A DNA stretch of 64,000 nt from Lachnospiraceae bacterium. Lineage in GTDB: Bacteria > Bacillota > Clostridia > Lachnospirales > Lachnospiraceae. The notes below the pieces were generated by a model. It ran no database searches. It worked only from the letters and a program-made list of their open reading frames with translations, and was not told the DNA's origin. Location of the stretch: positions 1 through 64,000 of the forward strand of contig JAAVZL010000005.1 in assembly GCA_022791635.1 (NCBI GenBank), written 5' to 3'. The translations under genes and the position numbers were made by a program. This document shows, piece by piece, positions 50,566-59,663 of this stretch (position 1 is the first letter of the stretch; each line of letters begins with the position of its first letter).

Positions 50566-51237
50566 ATGATAGAAATCTACTATATGGAAGATGATGAGAA
50601 TATAGCAATGGCTGTAAAGGAATATCTGGGCCAGAAAGGGTATAGAGTTTCTACGTTCGGGACGTTGGAAAACGGCAGGAAAGCATTGGAATGCCATATT
50701 CCCAGCATTGCATTGATTGACTGGAATATGCCGGACGGCGATGGAAGCAGCTTCTGCAGATGGATACGCTCGAGATGGAAGGAGCTTCCGATTATTTTCC
50801 TGACTGTGCGAGATGGTACCCGTGATATTATTTCTGGATTTGAATACGGGGCAGATGATTATGTGACAAAGCCCTTTGAATTGGAGGTTCTGTATTCTCG
50901 CATTCATGCATTGCTACGCAGGGCAGGAAATGTGCAGAGTCGGTATCTTTCCTGCGGTTCTATTTCCATTGATAAAGAAAAAATGGCAGTATTTTGTGGG
51001 GAAGAAGAAATTACTGTCAGCCAGACAGAATATCAGCTTTTGCAGCTGTTGATGGAAAATAAGGGGAAAACTATCACAAGACAACAGCTGCTGACTCAAA
51101 TCTGGGATAATCATGGGAATTATGTCAATGATAATACGTTGACTGTAGCAATGAAACGACTTAGGGAAAAGCTTCATCATCCACCTTGCTTAAAAACGAT
51201 ACGAAGCTTTGGCTACCGTATGGAGGATACGAAATGA
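50566..51237 (+). CDS. OmpR-family response regulator
   Basis: The 223-residue protein has a receiver domain with phosphorylated aspartate at D52 (LIDWNMPDGDG) and the conserved lysine at K102 (DDYVTKPFE). The C-terminal winged helix (residues 130-223) carries a DNA-binding segment with GKTITRQQLLTQIW. GGGAGGTG precedes the ATG at 50566. It overlaps the kinase gene by 4 bp (ATGA). It would control the ABC exporter immediately downstream. Confidence 0.93.
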   Translation: MIEIYYMEDDENIAMAVKEYLGQKGYRVSTFGTLENGRKALECHIPSIALIDWNMPDGDGSSFCRWIRSRWKELPIIFLTVRDGTRDIISGFEYGADDYVTKPFELEVLYSRIHALLRRAGNVQSRYLSCGSISIDKEKMAVFCGEEEITVSQTEYQLLQLLMENKGKTITRQQLLTQIWDNHGNYVNDNTLTVAMKRLREKLHHPPCLKTIRSFGYRMEDTK

Positions 51238-52397
51238 GCGGACGAAGAAATTGTGTTGTTATGCTTGGGCTGGTGTTATCCGTGAGTCTGATTGCCTCTG
51301 CTGTGTCTGTGATGCTCTTTTCTTATCATAACAGCCGGCTTCAGTTTGAGGTGCTGAATGGGATCTGTGGGGAAGTGGCAAAACAGGAGCAGGGAGCAGG
51401 GGAAATTATTTCTGCTGGGCTGAAGGAGTATATGGAGAAGGATGCAAGCGGCGTGTCTGGGGAGGATTTTTTGCAGGCGTTGGGGTATCGGATGTCTGAT
51501 TTTTCGAAATTATCTTACTCGCAAAATGCGCTCTTTGCGGGAATCGGGTTTTTGACGGGTGCTTTTCTTTTTATTCTTACGTTTTTCTATCGGAATCACA
51601 GGGAAGCCCTGCGGATTCGGGCTCTGACAGACTATCTGGAGCAGGTGAATACCGGCAAAGCAATCATTCTCTCCACCTCTGGGGAGGATGATTTTTCTAA
51701 GTTGGAGGATGAGATATATAAGACCGTAACGTTTCTATGTCAGACAAAAGAGGCGGCTGTGGAGGCAAAAAAGAATTTTGCGGAAAATCTGTCCAATATT
51801 GCCCATCAGATAAAGACGCCCATAACGGCCGCCTCCCTGTCCGTTCAGATGATGAATCTGGAGCAGGTGGAGAAGCAGCTTTTACGGCTGACCCGTCTGG
51901 AGGAGGCTTTGCTGGTGCTGTCCAGGCTTGATGCGGGGACAATCCCTTTGCAGAAGCAGCAGGTGGATGTCTTTACGCTCCTTGTCCTTGCGGCCGACAA
52001 TCTGCAGGAGCTGTGCTCCGAATCCGGAAGCTCGGTTGAGATCCCGGAGCTGGGAGAATGGACGGTGACTGCGGATCTGGACTGGACTATGGAGGCGGTG
52101 ATGAATCTTATGAAAAACTGTATGGAGCACGGCGCTGGGGGAGCCGTTCATTGCTCTTATGGGCAGAATCCTTTATATACGGAAATTTTGATTTGGGATG
52201 AGGGGGAAGGATTTACGAAAGAGGATCTTCCTCATCTTTTTGAACGGTTTTATCGGGGAAGGAATGCGGGGGAAGGGGGAATCGGAATCGGCCTGGCTCT
52301 GGCAAAGGAGATCATTGAGCGGCAAAACGGAACCATACGGGCGAAGAATAAACCGGATGGCGGTGCTTGCTTTGAAATTCGTTTCTATTGTCACTGA
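51234..52397 (+). CDS. Sensor histidine kinase
   Basis: The 387-residue protein has two membrane helices (about 8-30 and 100-118) flanking a short extracellular loop of about 70 residues. The phosphorylated histidine is H191 in NIAHQIKTPITAA; N-box NLMKNCMEHG, G1 DEGEGF and G2 GIGIGLALAKEI follow. The loop is longer than in typical BceS-type kinases, so it may sense a ligand directly. It is coupled with the response regulator by ATGA and precedes the ABC genes. Confidence 0.92.
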   Translation: MSGRRNCVVMLGLVLSVSLIASAVSVMLFSYHNSRLQFEVLNGICGEVAKQEQGAGEIISAGLKEYMEKDASGVSGEDFLQALGYRMSDFSKLSYSQNALFAGIGFLTGAFLFILTFFYRNHREALRIRALTDYLEQVNTGKAIILSTSGEDDFSKLEDEIYKTVTFLCQTKEAAVEAKKNFAENLSNIAHQIKTPITAASLSVQMMNLEQVEKQLLRLTRLEEALLVLSRLDAGTIPLQKQQVDVFTLLVLAADNLQELCSESGSSVEIPELGEWTVTADLDWTMEAVMNLMKNCMEHGAGGAVHCSYGQNPLYTEILIWDEGEGFTKEDLPHLFERFYRGRNAGEGGIGIGLALAKEIIERQNGTIRAKNKPDGGACFEIRFYCH

Positions 52398-52470
52398 GCT
52401 GTAACCTTTGTTTGCTATCCTGTAAAGGGAAGAGGGTACGGAAAAGTAAACAAAGAGAGGAGAAACCAGG

Positions 52471-53151
52471 ATGGAAATTTTAAAATGTGAGGGAGTCAGA
52501 AAGGTGTATGGCTCTGGAGGGAATCAGGTGGTGGCGCTGGACGGGATTGATCTGTCGGTAAATAAGGGGGAATTTGTGGCAATCACCGGAGCCTCCGGTT
52601 CGGGCAAATCCACCTTGCTCCACATTTTGGGCAGTGTGGACAAGCCCACGGAAGGGAGGGTTCTCATCGACGGAACGGATCTTTCCCAATTAAACCAGAC
52701 CCAGGCGGCGATTTTCCGGCGCAGGAAGGTGGGGCTGGTATATCAGTTTTACAACCTGATTCCCACGCTTACGGTACAGAAAAATATTCTTATGCCTTTG
52801 GCTCTTGATAAGAAAAAGCCTAATCGGGAATTTTTTGAAGAGGTGGTTGGCTCTCTTGGAATTTCGGAGAAGCTTGAGGCCTTACCCAGCCAGCTTTCCG
52901 GCGGTCAGCAGCAGCGGGTTGCCATTGCCCGGTCCCTGATTTACCGACCGGCCCTGCTTTTGGCAGACGAGCCTACGGGAAATCTGGATCAGAAGAATTC
53001 CGGAGAGATCATGGATATGCTCAAGCTCTCCAACCGCAGCCTGGATCAGACGATGATACTCATTACCCATGATGAGAAGGTGGCTTTGGAAGCGGAGCGC
53101 GTGATTACCATCGAGGATGGACGTATCATCCGCGACGAGAGGCGGAGGTGA
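52471..53151 (+). CDS. ABC exporter ATPase (MacB/BceA type)
   Basis: The 226-residue ATPase has Walker A GASGSGKST, signature QLSGGQQQRVAIA, Walker B LLLADEPTGNLD and H-loop ITHDEK. This length and the LVYQFYNLIPTLTVQKNIL segment mark the LolD/MacB/BceA group, which works with FtsX-like permeases. It is 4 bp upstream of the permease at 53156. The operon fits a peptide or antibiotic detoxification module. AGAGGAG precedes the ATG. Confidence 0.93.
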   Translation: MEILKCEGVRKVYGSGGNQVVALDGIDLSVNKGEFVAITGASGSGKSTLLHILGSVDKPTEGRVLIDGTDLSQLNQTQAAIFRRRKVGLVYQFYNLIPTLTVQKNILMPLALDKKKPNREFFEEVVGSLGISEKLEALPSQLSGGQQQRVAIARSLIYRPALLLADEPTGNLDQKNSGEIMDMLKLSNRSLDQTMILITHDEKVALEAERVITIEDGRIIRDERRR

Positions 53152-53155
53152 GGAT

Positions 53156-55345
53156 ATGTGGAAGGAGTATTCTAGGGATTACATTCGAAACAACCGTTCT
53201 TCTGTTCTGTCCGTGAGGGTGGCGGCGCTGATTTCTGCCCTGCTTTTGTCTCTGCTGTGCGGAAGCTTTTATAATATGTGGAAATATGAGGTGGAGCGGA
53301 TCGAGCTGGAGGAGGGGGCCTGGCAGAGCCGGATTGTGGGGGAGCTGAAGCCAGAGGAGATAGAAGTTATAAAAAATTTTGCCAATGTTAAGGATGTGGC
53401 GGTGGAGGAAAAGACGGTGGATCTTTATTTTGACGATTACGGGGCTGTTTTTTCCGATACGCCTCGTATCGCGGAGGCGGTGGGGGTTTTGCCGGATAAG
53501 GTGATCTATAACTATGAGCTTTTGGCCATGTATTTGATTCGTGGCAAGGGAGATACGGCGCCGAGACTTTTGTTTCCTATGTTTCTTCTTATATTGGCCC
53601 TGGCGTCCTTTTCGTTGATTGTGATGATCCACAATTCCTTTGCGGTATCTATGAATGGGAGAATTCATCAGTTTGGAATTTTCCAAAGCATCGGGGCTAC
53701 TCCAAAGCAAATTCGGATATGTCTTTTGCAGGAAGCGGCGGCTCTTTGCGCCGTACCGGTAGTACTAGGGAATCTGCTTGGCATTGGGGGCAGTATGGGA
53801 CTGGTGGCTTTATCCAATCTTTTGTTGGGAAGTGATATTCCGGGGCGGCATCAATCGGTTCCCGGCTATCATCCGCTGGTTTTGCTTCTGACACTTTTGA
53901 TTACGGTGCTCACCATATGGATCTCTGCCTGGCTGCCGGCCAGAAAATTAAGCAGGCTCACCCCTCTTGAAGCAATCCGGACTACAGAGGAGCTTGCTTT
54001 AAAGCGCAGGAGGAAGTCACGGATGCTTGCGTTTTTGTTTGGAGTGGAGGGAGAGTTGGCCGGAAATGCATTAAAGGCTCAGGGGAAGGCTTTGCGGACG
54101 GCATCTTTATCCCTGATTTGTTCGTTCATGGCATTTACGGTGATGCAGTGCTTCTTTGCCCTTTCGGGAATCAGTACCAGGGAAACGTATTTTGAGAAGT
54201 ATCAGGATGCATGGGATATTATGGTTACGCTTAAGGATACGGAGATAGATGGCTTTGAAGAGACAGAAGCCGTTCAGAGCCTTCCCGGTGTCGAAAGCGC
54301 TGTGGTGTATCAGAAGGTCAGGGCAAAGGGGATTGTCACAGAGGAGGAAATGAGTGAGGAGATGAAGGCCTTCGGCGGCTTTTCCTATGCTTCCGGTAAT
54401 GAGGCTGTACGGGCTGCGGACGGGTGGCTGGTAAATGTTCCGATTCTGATCCTGGATGACAACAGCTTTCTGGCCTACTGTGAGCAGATCGGCGCTTTGC
54501 CGCGGCTTGACGGGGCAGTAGTCATCAATCAGATTCGTGATGTGACAAATCCGGATTTCAGGCATCCTCAGCTTATGCCCTATATAAAAGGGGAGAAGGG
54601 TTCAAGGATTTTGCAAAATTCGGTCAGTGAGGAAGCGATAGAAATACCGGTCCTGTCGTATACGGAGAAGCTTCCCGTTTTGAGGGAGGAGTATGCTACC
54701 CTTGACTATTATGAGCTGGTGCATTTTATTCCCTTGTCCTTGTGGAGCGAAATCAAAGGGCAGATTGGGGGAACGGAGGAGGACACGTATATTCGCGTCC
54801 TGGGAAGAGAGTATGTGACCAAAGAGGAATTGCAGGCTTTGCAGGATGAAATCACGGAGCTTATGGGGCAGAGCTATACTGTGGAATGTGAAAACCGTGT
54901 TCAGGAATATGAGAATAATGAAAAGCAGATATTGGGGTTCAAGCTGGTCCTTGGAGGCTTCTGCGTTCTGTTGGCTATTATTGGAATTGGCAATGTGTTT
55001 TCCAATACGCTGGGCTTTGTGCGTCAGAGGAGGAGAGAGTTTGCAAGGTATCTGTCGGTGGGACTGACGCCGGAAGGGCTTAGAAGGATGTTCTGCATAG
55101 AGGCGCTTGTGCTTGCGGGGCGTCCGGTTCTGATTACTCTGCCGCTGGCAGTTTTGGCAGTGGGGTATATGCTGAAGTTAAGCTATGTGGATGCAGGGGA
55201 ATTTTTGGCGGAGGCTCCGCTGGTTCCGATTGTTGTATTTATGCTGGGGATTTTGGGTTCTGTGGCTTTGGCTTATGGCTTGGCTTGGCGTGGTGTTCGT
55301 AAGATTAGTTTGGGGGAGGTTTTAAGGGATGATACGATGATGTGA
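53156..55345 (+). CDS. FtsX-like ABC permease
   Basis: The 729-residue protein has an N-terminal helix (about 25-43), a first FtsX domain of three helices (about 145-290), a second N-terminal-type helix and large extracytoplasmic domain (about 330-590), and a last FtsX-like set of three helices (from about 610). The segment FGIFQSIGATPKQIRICLLQ is typical. BceB-type permeases act with the two-component system in bacitracin-type resistance. The ATG at 53156 lies 4 bp after the ATPase stop with GGAGG at good spacing. Confidence 0.88.
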   Translation: MWKEYSRDYIRNNRSSVLSVRVAALISALLLSLLCGSFYNMWKYEVERIELEEGAWQSRIVGELKPEEIEVIKNFANVKDVAVEEKTVDLYFDDYGAVFSDTPRIAEAVGVLPDKVIYNYELLAMYLIRGKGDTAPRLLFPMFLLILALASFSLIVMIHNSFAVSMNGRIHQFGIFQSIGATPKQIRICLLQEAAALCAVPVVLGNLLGIGGSMGLVALSNLLLGSDIPGRHQSVPGYHPLVLLLTLLITVLTIWISAWLPARKLSRLTPLEAIRTTEELALKRRRKSRMLAFLFGVEGELAGNALKAQGKALRTASLSLICSFMAFTVMQCFFALSGISTRETYFEKYQDAWDIMVTLKDTEIDGFEETEAVQSLPGVESAVVYQKVRAKGIVTEEEMSEEMKAFGGFSYASGNEAVRAADGWLVNVPILILDDNSFLAYCEQIGALPRLDGAVVINQIRDVTNPDFRHPQLMPYIKGEKGSRILQNSVSEEAIEIPVLSYTEKLPVLREEYATLDYYELVHFIPLSLWSEIKGQIGGTEEDTYIRVLGREYVTKEELQALQDEITELMGQSYTVECENRVQEYENNEKQILGFKLVLGGFCVLLAIIGIGNVFSNTLGFVRQRRREFARYLSVGLTPEGLRRMFCIEALVLAGRPVLITLPLAVLAVGYMLKLSYVDAGEFLAEAPLVPIVVFMLGILGSVALAYGLAWRGVRKISLGEVLRDDTMM

Positions 55346-55384
55346 GGAGGTTTCCTTACAGAGAGGAATAGATGCAGGTGGTGA

Positions 55385-55487
55385 GGGTCTGTCCCAAGCG
55401 AAGACAGCAGACTTTTCCATATCTGTGTACGTGAACCGTCCGAACACCGGATATGGAAATGACTGTTGGCTTATTTTGCGACAGCCT
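55385..55487. repeat. Composite palindrome, element D (degraded)
   Basis: The right arm GGCTTATTTTGCGACAGCC and the left arm GTCTGTCCCAAGCG are related but no longer fully paired. The core TTTTCCATATCTGTGTAC and GAACCGTCCGAACACCGG with ATATGGAAA is kept. Relative to A, B and E the GGACGGTTC-type arm is on the right instead of the left. It follows the FtsX-like gene. Confidence 0.75.
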
Positions 55488-55530
55488 CAACGGAGGACTT
55501 TCCAGGTGAAATATTAAATGTAAAAAGCTC

Positions 55531-55558
55531 TTGACATTTTTGCAGAATGGATTATACT
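55531..55558 (+). promoter_or_regulatory. Promoter of the XRE-membrane protein pair
   Basis: TTGACA (55531-55536) and TATACT (55553-55558) are 16 bp apart, 75 bp before the start at 55633. Confidence 0.7.
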
Positions 55559-55632
55559 GAGAATGTTAAGAGTTTTTTACTTTTGTTTGGATGAAAAAGA
55601 TGATGATATGAGAACAGGGAGGAATCGAAGGG

Positions 55633-55962
55633 ATGAAGAAGACAGACGAAATGGATCGAAACATTCAACTGCGCGCGGAGGAGCGGGGCTATAAGACGGT
55701 GCTGCTGGCCTTAGGTGTGTGGACCCTGTTCAACTGCTGGCAGACTCTGGGAAAGGGGGCGCCTTATCATCCGCTTCCGGGACTGATTCTGTGCTTTTCC
55801 GTGTGCGTTCAGAGCTTTTCTCAATTGGCGCTGAAGCAGAGAATGACGGCGGGGGATGAGGAATACCGGGAGCCCAATAAGCTTTTTTGGACTATTGTGA
55901 TTTCCCTGCTTGTGGCTGTGGCGATTTTGGGAGTGGGCACCTACTTTATGATAAGGGCGTAG
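55633..55962 (+). CDS. Small membrane protein of a regulator pair
   Basis: The 109-residue product has three hydrophobic helices (about 22-40, 45-63 and 84-104) and a charged N-terminus. It abuts a small XRE regulator. Such membrane-XRE pairs are common in Firmicutes (YozG-like regulator with a small integral membrane partner), where the membrane protein is thought to tie the regulator to the envelope; this is inference. GGAATCGAAGGG precedes the ATG. I do not assign a family name. Confidence 0.7.
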   Translation: MKKTDEMDRNIQLRAEERGYKTVLLALGVWTLFNCWQTLGKGAPYHPLPGLILCFSVCVQSFSQLALKQRMTAGDEEYREPNKLFWTIVISLLVAVAILGVGTYFMIRA

Positions 55963-56163
55963 ATGTTTATGAAAAATATTGTGAAAAGGCTTCGGAAGGA
56001 AGCGGGGATGCGGCAGGAGGATCTGGCAAAGGAGCTGGGCGTCACCAGGCAGACTATCATTGCCATTGAAAATGACAAATACAATCCCACCCTGGAGCTG
56101 GCCATGAAAATGGCAGAACTTTTGGGGCTTCATGTGGATGAGATTTTCTTTTTGGGTGATTGA
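55963..56163 (+). CDS. Small XRE-family regulator
   Basis: The 66-residue protein is little more than a Cro/CI helix-turn-helix: MRQEDLAKELGVTRQTIIAI followed by ENDKYNPTLELAMKMAELL. It starts directly after the stop of the membrane gene at 55963 with AAGGGCG upstream; a second ATG at 55969 would remove two residues. It resembles YozG-type regulators. It is coupled to the preceding membrane protein. Confidence 0.85.
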   Translation: MFMKNIVKRLRKEAGMRQEDLAKELGVTRQTIIAIENDKYNPTLELAMKMAELLGLHVDEIFFLGD

Positions 56164-56197
56164 GCGCTGGGGTCAGGGAAAAGGAGGATTTGGAAAA

Positions 56198-56743
56198 ATG
56201 ATGGAGATACGTAAGGGAAGCCTTGCAGATATTCCTCAGATTGTAAGGATCTATGAGCATATTTTAGACGAAGAGGAGCAGGGAAGCGCCGTAACCGGAT
56301 GGATTCGTGGCGTTTATCCTACCGAGCAGACAGCCCTGGAAGCTCTGGAAGCCAAAGAGCTGTTCGTGCTGCAGACGGACGGGACCGTGGCGGTAGCGGC
56401 CAGAATCAATCAGGTCCAGGTGCCGGAGTACGCCCATGCTTCCTGGGAATTTCCCGATGCGCCCAAGGAGCAGATCATGGTGCTGCATACCCTTGTGGTG
56501 GACCCGGCCTTTGCAGGAAGGGGATATGGTTCCCGGTTTGTGGAATTCTATGAGCAGTATGCCAAAGAGAGGGGCTGTCTGTATCTGCGTATGGATACCA
56601 ATGCCAGAAATCAGGCGGCACGCAGACTGTACCGGCATCTGGGCTACCGGGAGGCAGGCATTGTTCCCTGTGAATTCAACGGGATTCCCGAAGTGCAGTT
56701 GGTGTGTCTTGAGAAGGCTTTAAAGCAGAAGAATAAGGAGTAA
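56198..56743 (+). CDS. GNAT-family N-acetyltransferase
   Basis: The 181-residue protein has the GNAT acetyl-CoA motif VVDPAFAGRGYGSRFVEF (about 107-124) and the C-terminal MDTNARNQAARRLYRHLGYR segment. It would acetylate an amine, but the substrate is unknown. I choose 56198 because AAGGAGGA is suitably placed; the frame is open further upstream. It precedes the phospholipase D-like gene by 3 bp, which suggests co-translation. Confidence 0.88.
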   Translation: MMEIRKGSLADIPQIVRIYEHILDEEEQGSAVTGWIRGVYPTEQTALEALEAKELFVLQTDGTVAVAARINQVQVPEYAHASWEFPDAPKEQIMVLHTLVVDPAFAGRGYGSRFVEFYEQYAKERGCLYLRMDTNARNQAARRLYRHLGYREAGIVPCEFNGIPEVQLVCLEKALKQKNKE

Positions 56744-56746
56744 TCC

Positions 56747-58201
56747 ATGATCCGAAAACAAAAGAAAAGGAAAGGCTTTTTCCGGGCTCATAAGATTTCC
56801 TGTCTGATGCTTTTCCTATTTATCTATCTGATTGCAGGGGCTACGGTCCCTTTTATGCATTATCCCAAGCTTCAGCCGGAGACGGTGGAGGATTTTGACC
56901 CTTCCGCATTTCGAAAGGGCGCTCCCGGGGTGGATCGGGCGGCCCTGTTGGAGACGAACGAAAGCGCCTGGGAGGAGCGGATCCGGCTTCTTTCAAGGGC
57001 CAGAGAGCGGATTGTGCTCTCCACCTTTGATATGCGGCCGGGAGAGAGCACAAGAGATATTCTGGCGATGCTTTTGAACCGGGCGGATCAGGGGGTGCAG
57101 GTGCGGATTCTAGTGGACGGCTTCAGCGGAGCCATCCGTATGGAGGGGAAGGCTCTGTTCTATGTCCTTTCCTCCCACCCAAATGTGGAAATCCGGATTT
57201 ACAATCCCATGAATCCTCTGCTCCCCTGGAAGCTCCAGGGCCGGATGCATGATAAATATGTGATGGTGGATGATGAGGCCTACATTCTGGGAGGACGCAA
57301 CACTTTTGATTATTTTATCGGTACCTACACGGACAAACATGTGAGCCGGGATCGGGAGATTCTCATCTACAATACAAAGCCGGGAAGTGAGGAAACCTCT
57401 CTTCGGGAGCTGGAGGCTTACTTTGAAGGGGTCTGGAATCTTGAAGTCTGTAAGCCCTTCCATAACGATGAGGAGCTGGCAAAAAAGCAGAAGGTGAAAG
57501 AAGAGAGGGCCCTTCTGGAAGAGAGGTATGAACAGCTGAGAAAGAAGGCTCCGGAGCTTTTTGATGAGGAATGGGATTATGAGGAGCATACCTGTGAGGC
57601 AGGCGGAATTCATCTTATTTCCAATCCCACAGGAATTTATGCCAAGGAACCGGTTGTGTTTTACAAGCTGGTGCAGCTGATGAAGGAGGCCCGGGAGCGG
57701 GTGGTGATTCAGTCTCCCTATGTGGTCGTAAATTCCTACATGTGCAAGCAGCTTTCCCTGTTAAAGGAGGCTGTTCCGGATGTGAAAATATTGCTGAATT
57801 CCGTAGAGAACGGGGATAATTTTGTGGCCTCCAGCGACTATTTGCGCAATAAGAAGGACATTCTGGAAACGGGAATCCCTCTGTATGAGTATGACGGCGG
57901 GATTTCCAACCATGCAAAGAGTATTCTGATTGATGAGGATTTGTCCCTTATTGGTTCCTACAACCTGGACTTAAGAAGCTCTTATCTGGATACGGAGCTG
58001 ATGCTGGTGGTGGAGAGCCAAGAGATCAACCGGGAGCTTGGCGGGTATATGGACGCTTCTGAGGCGGACAGCAAAAGAGCTCTACCGGACGGAACCTATG
58101 AGATTCCGGAGCATGTGACTGTGGAAGAGGTTCCGCTCTGGAAGCAGGCGGCCTGGGGCGTTGTGGGCTTTCTTCTGCAACCCTTTCGGATGCTGATCTA
58201 A
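56747..58201 (+). CDS. Phospholipase D-like / cardiolipin synthase-type protein
   Basis: The 484-residue protein has an N-terminal membrane helix (about 15-35) and two HKD motifs: RMHDKYVMVDDEAYILGGRN (first) and SNHAKSILIDEDLSLIGSYN (second), the signature of the phospholipase D superfamily. Cardiolipin synthase condenses two phosphatidylglycerols. The sequence is somewhat shorter than standard Cls and the N-terminal part is divergent, so other phosphatidyl transfer or hydrolysis is possible. It is followed by a lipase-like gene on the same transcript. Confidence 0.85.
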   Translation: MIRKQKKRKGFFRAHKISCLMLFLFIYLIAGATVPFMHYPKLQPETVEDFDPSAFRKGAPGVDRAALLETNESAWEERIRLLSRARERIVLSTFDMRPGESTRDILAMLLNRADQGVQVRILVDGFSGAIRMEGKALFYVLSSHPNVEIRIYNPMNPLLPWKLQGRMHDKYVMVDDEAYILGGRNTFDYFIGTYTDKHVSRDREILIYNTKPGSEETSLRELEAYFEGVWNLEVCKPFHNDEELAKKQKVKEERALLEERYEQLRKKAPELFDEEWDYEEHTCEAGGIHLISNPTGIYAKEPVVFYKLVQLMKEARERVVIQSPYVVVNSYMCKQLSLLKEAVPDVKILLNSVENGDNFVASSDYLRNKKDILETGIPLYEYDGGISNHAKSILIDEDLSLIGSYNLDLRSSYLDTELMLVVESQEINRELGGYMDASEADSKRALPDGTYEIPEHVTVEEVPLWKQAAWGVVGFLLQPFRMLI

Positions 58202-58239
58202 TGCTTGGAAGAGGAAATCAAGGAAGAGGGATTGATAGA

Positions 58240-59616
58240 ATGAAAAAGCTTCTGAAGCGCTGCATTTTGGCGTTTTTGCTTCCGTGTATGTTAAATTCTA
58301 TATTGTTGTTTTACGGGCTTTTTGAAGAAATGACGGAAAACGGGGTTCCCTTTCCGGCCTTCATTGTGGTTGTCATAACTCTGGGAACCTGTTTTGGGAG
58401 CATCTATTTCCTGCTTCTTGTGATGCCTGCCTTTGATCGGGTGAAAACAGGTCTTCGGGTCCGCATGATGCTGGGGGGACGGAGCCTGGTGTACGAAGGA
58501 CTCTACGCAATGGCGGTCCAGACAGTGGTTTTTTGGACTGTCTACCTTCATGGAGCAGGACCCTGGTCCTTTTCCGTAAGCCTTCTTGTTGCCAACGCTA
58601 TTTTTTCCGTGGCAGGCTCTTTTGTGCTTATCGCCGTGGGAGCTGTGCGGATTTTCTTTACCTCCCGCCGGCTTAGCATTGCCAGACGCCTGGTGATGGT
58701 TTTCACCATGTGGATTCCCCTGGTGAACCTTTTTGTGCTCCTTTATGCCTGCCGCCTGGTATATGAGGAGTATGATTTTGAGCGGGAGAAGATAAGGCTT
58801 CGGGATCTTCGGGTGGACTCAGAGCTTTGCAGAACCCGGTATCCGCTTTTGATGGTCCACGGCGTGGGCTTTCGGGATCTGAGATATTTCAACTATTGGG
58901 GGAGGATTCCGGCAGAGCTTCTGCGAAACGGCGCCAGAATTTATTATGGCAATCAGGAAGCCTTTGGAACCATTGCCTACAATGGAGAGGATATCCGCAA
59001 AAGAATTTTTGAGATTCTTAAGGAGACAGGGGAAGAGAAGGTGAATATCATTGCTCATTCCAAGGGAGGGCTGGATGCCCGCTATGCCATCTCTACCCTG
59101 CAGATGGCGCCCTATGTGGCCTCCTTAACTACTATGAGCACGCCTCATGGGGGCTGCCGCTTTGTGGACTATGCCTGTCGCCTGCCGGAAGGGCTTTACC
59201 GCTTTGTAGCCTCCTGCTTTGACAAAACCTTTGGAAAATTTGGGGATCAAAATCCTGATTTCTATACGGCTACCCACCAGTTTTCCACCAAAGAAAGCGC
59301 GCAGTTTAACAGAGAAAATCCCGACGCGCCGGAGGTATATTATCAAAGCTATGCCTCCAAAATGAAATATCCCTGGAGTCATCTGCTCCTTGGCATTCCC
59401 TGGTGCATGATTCGCCCCCTGGAGGGGGACAACGACGGGCTGGTGAGCATTGATTCCGCCCGCTGGGGAGAGTTCCGGGGGACGTTTTCCAACAAGCATA
59501 GCCGTGGAATTTCCCACGGAGACATGATAGACCTGAAACGGCAGGACTATAAGGGCTTTGACGTGATCGAGGCCTATGTGCAGATCGTGGCGGAGCTTAA
59601 AAGGAAGGGTTTTTAA
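58240..59616 (+). CDS. Membrane-bound alpha/beta hydrolase (lipase-like)
   Basis: The 458-residue protein begins with about five membrane helices (residues 5-190) and ends with an alpha/beta hydrolase domain (about 205-458). The nucleophile elbow is IIAHSKGGLDARYAI, with the serine in HSKGG, and LLMVHGVGFRDLRYF is the oxyanion segment. EGDNDGLVSIDSARW with an Asp and SRGISHGDMIDL with a His fit the triad. It looks like a triacylglycerol-lipase-type esterase facing the membrane. ATG 58240 follows AAGGAAGAGGG. Its position after the phospholipase D-like gene suggests lipid remodelling. Confidence 0.8.
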   Translation: MKKLLKRCILAFLLPCMLNSILLFYGLFEEMTENGVPFPAFIVVVITLGTCFGSIYFLLLVMPAFDRVKTGLRVRMMLGGRSLVYEGLYAMAVQTVVFWTVYLHGAGPWSFSVSLLVANAIFSVAGSFVLIAVGAVRIFFTSRRLSIARRLVMVFTMWIPLVNLFVLLYACRLVYEEYDFEREKIRLRDLRVDSELCRTRYPLLMVHGVGFRDLRYFNYWGRIPAELLRNGARIYYGNQEAFGTIAYNGEDIRKRIFEILKETGEEKVNIIAHSKGGLDARYAISTLQMAPYVASLTTMSTPHGGCRFVDYACRLPEGLYRFVASCFDKTFGKFGDQNPDFYTATHQFSTKESAQFNRENPDAPEVYYQSYASKMKYPWSHLLLGIPWCMIRPLEGDNDGLVSIDSARWGEFRGTFSNKHSRGISHGDMIDLKRQDYKGFDVIEAYVQIVAELKRKGF

Positions 59617-59663
59617 AAACAGAGAAAGCCATGGGTAGATAGAGCGCAGAGGGAGAAGCTTTT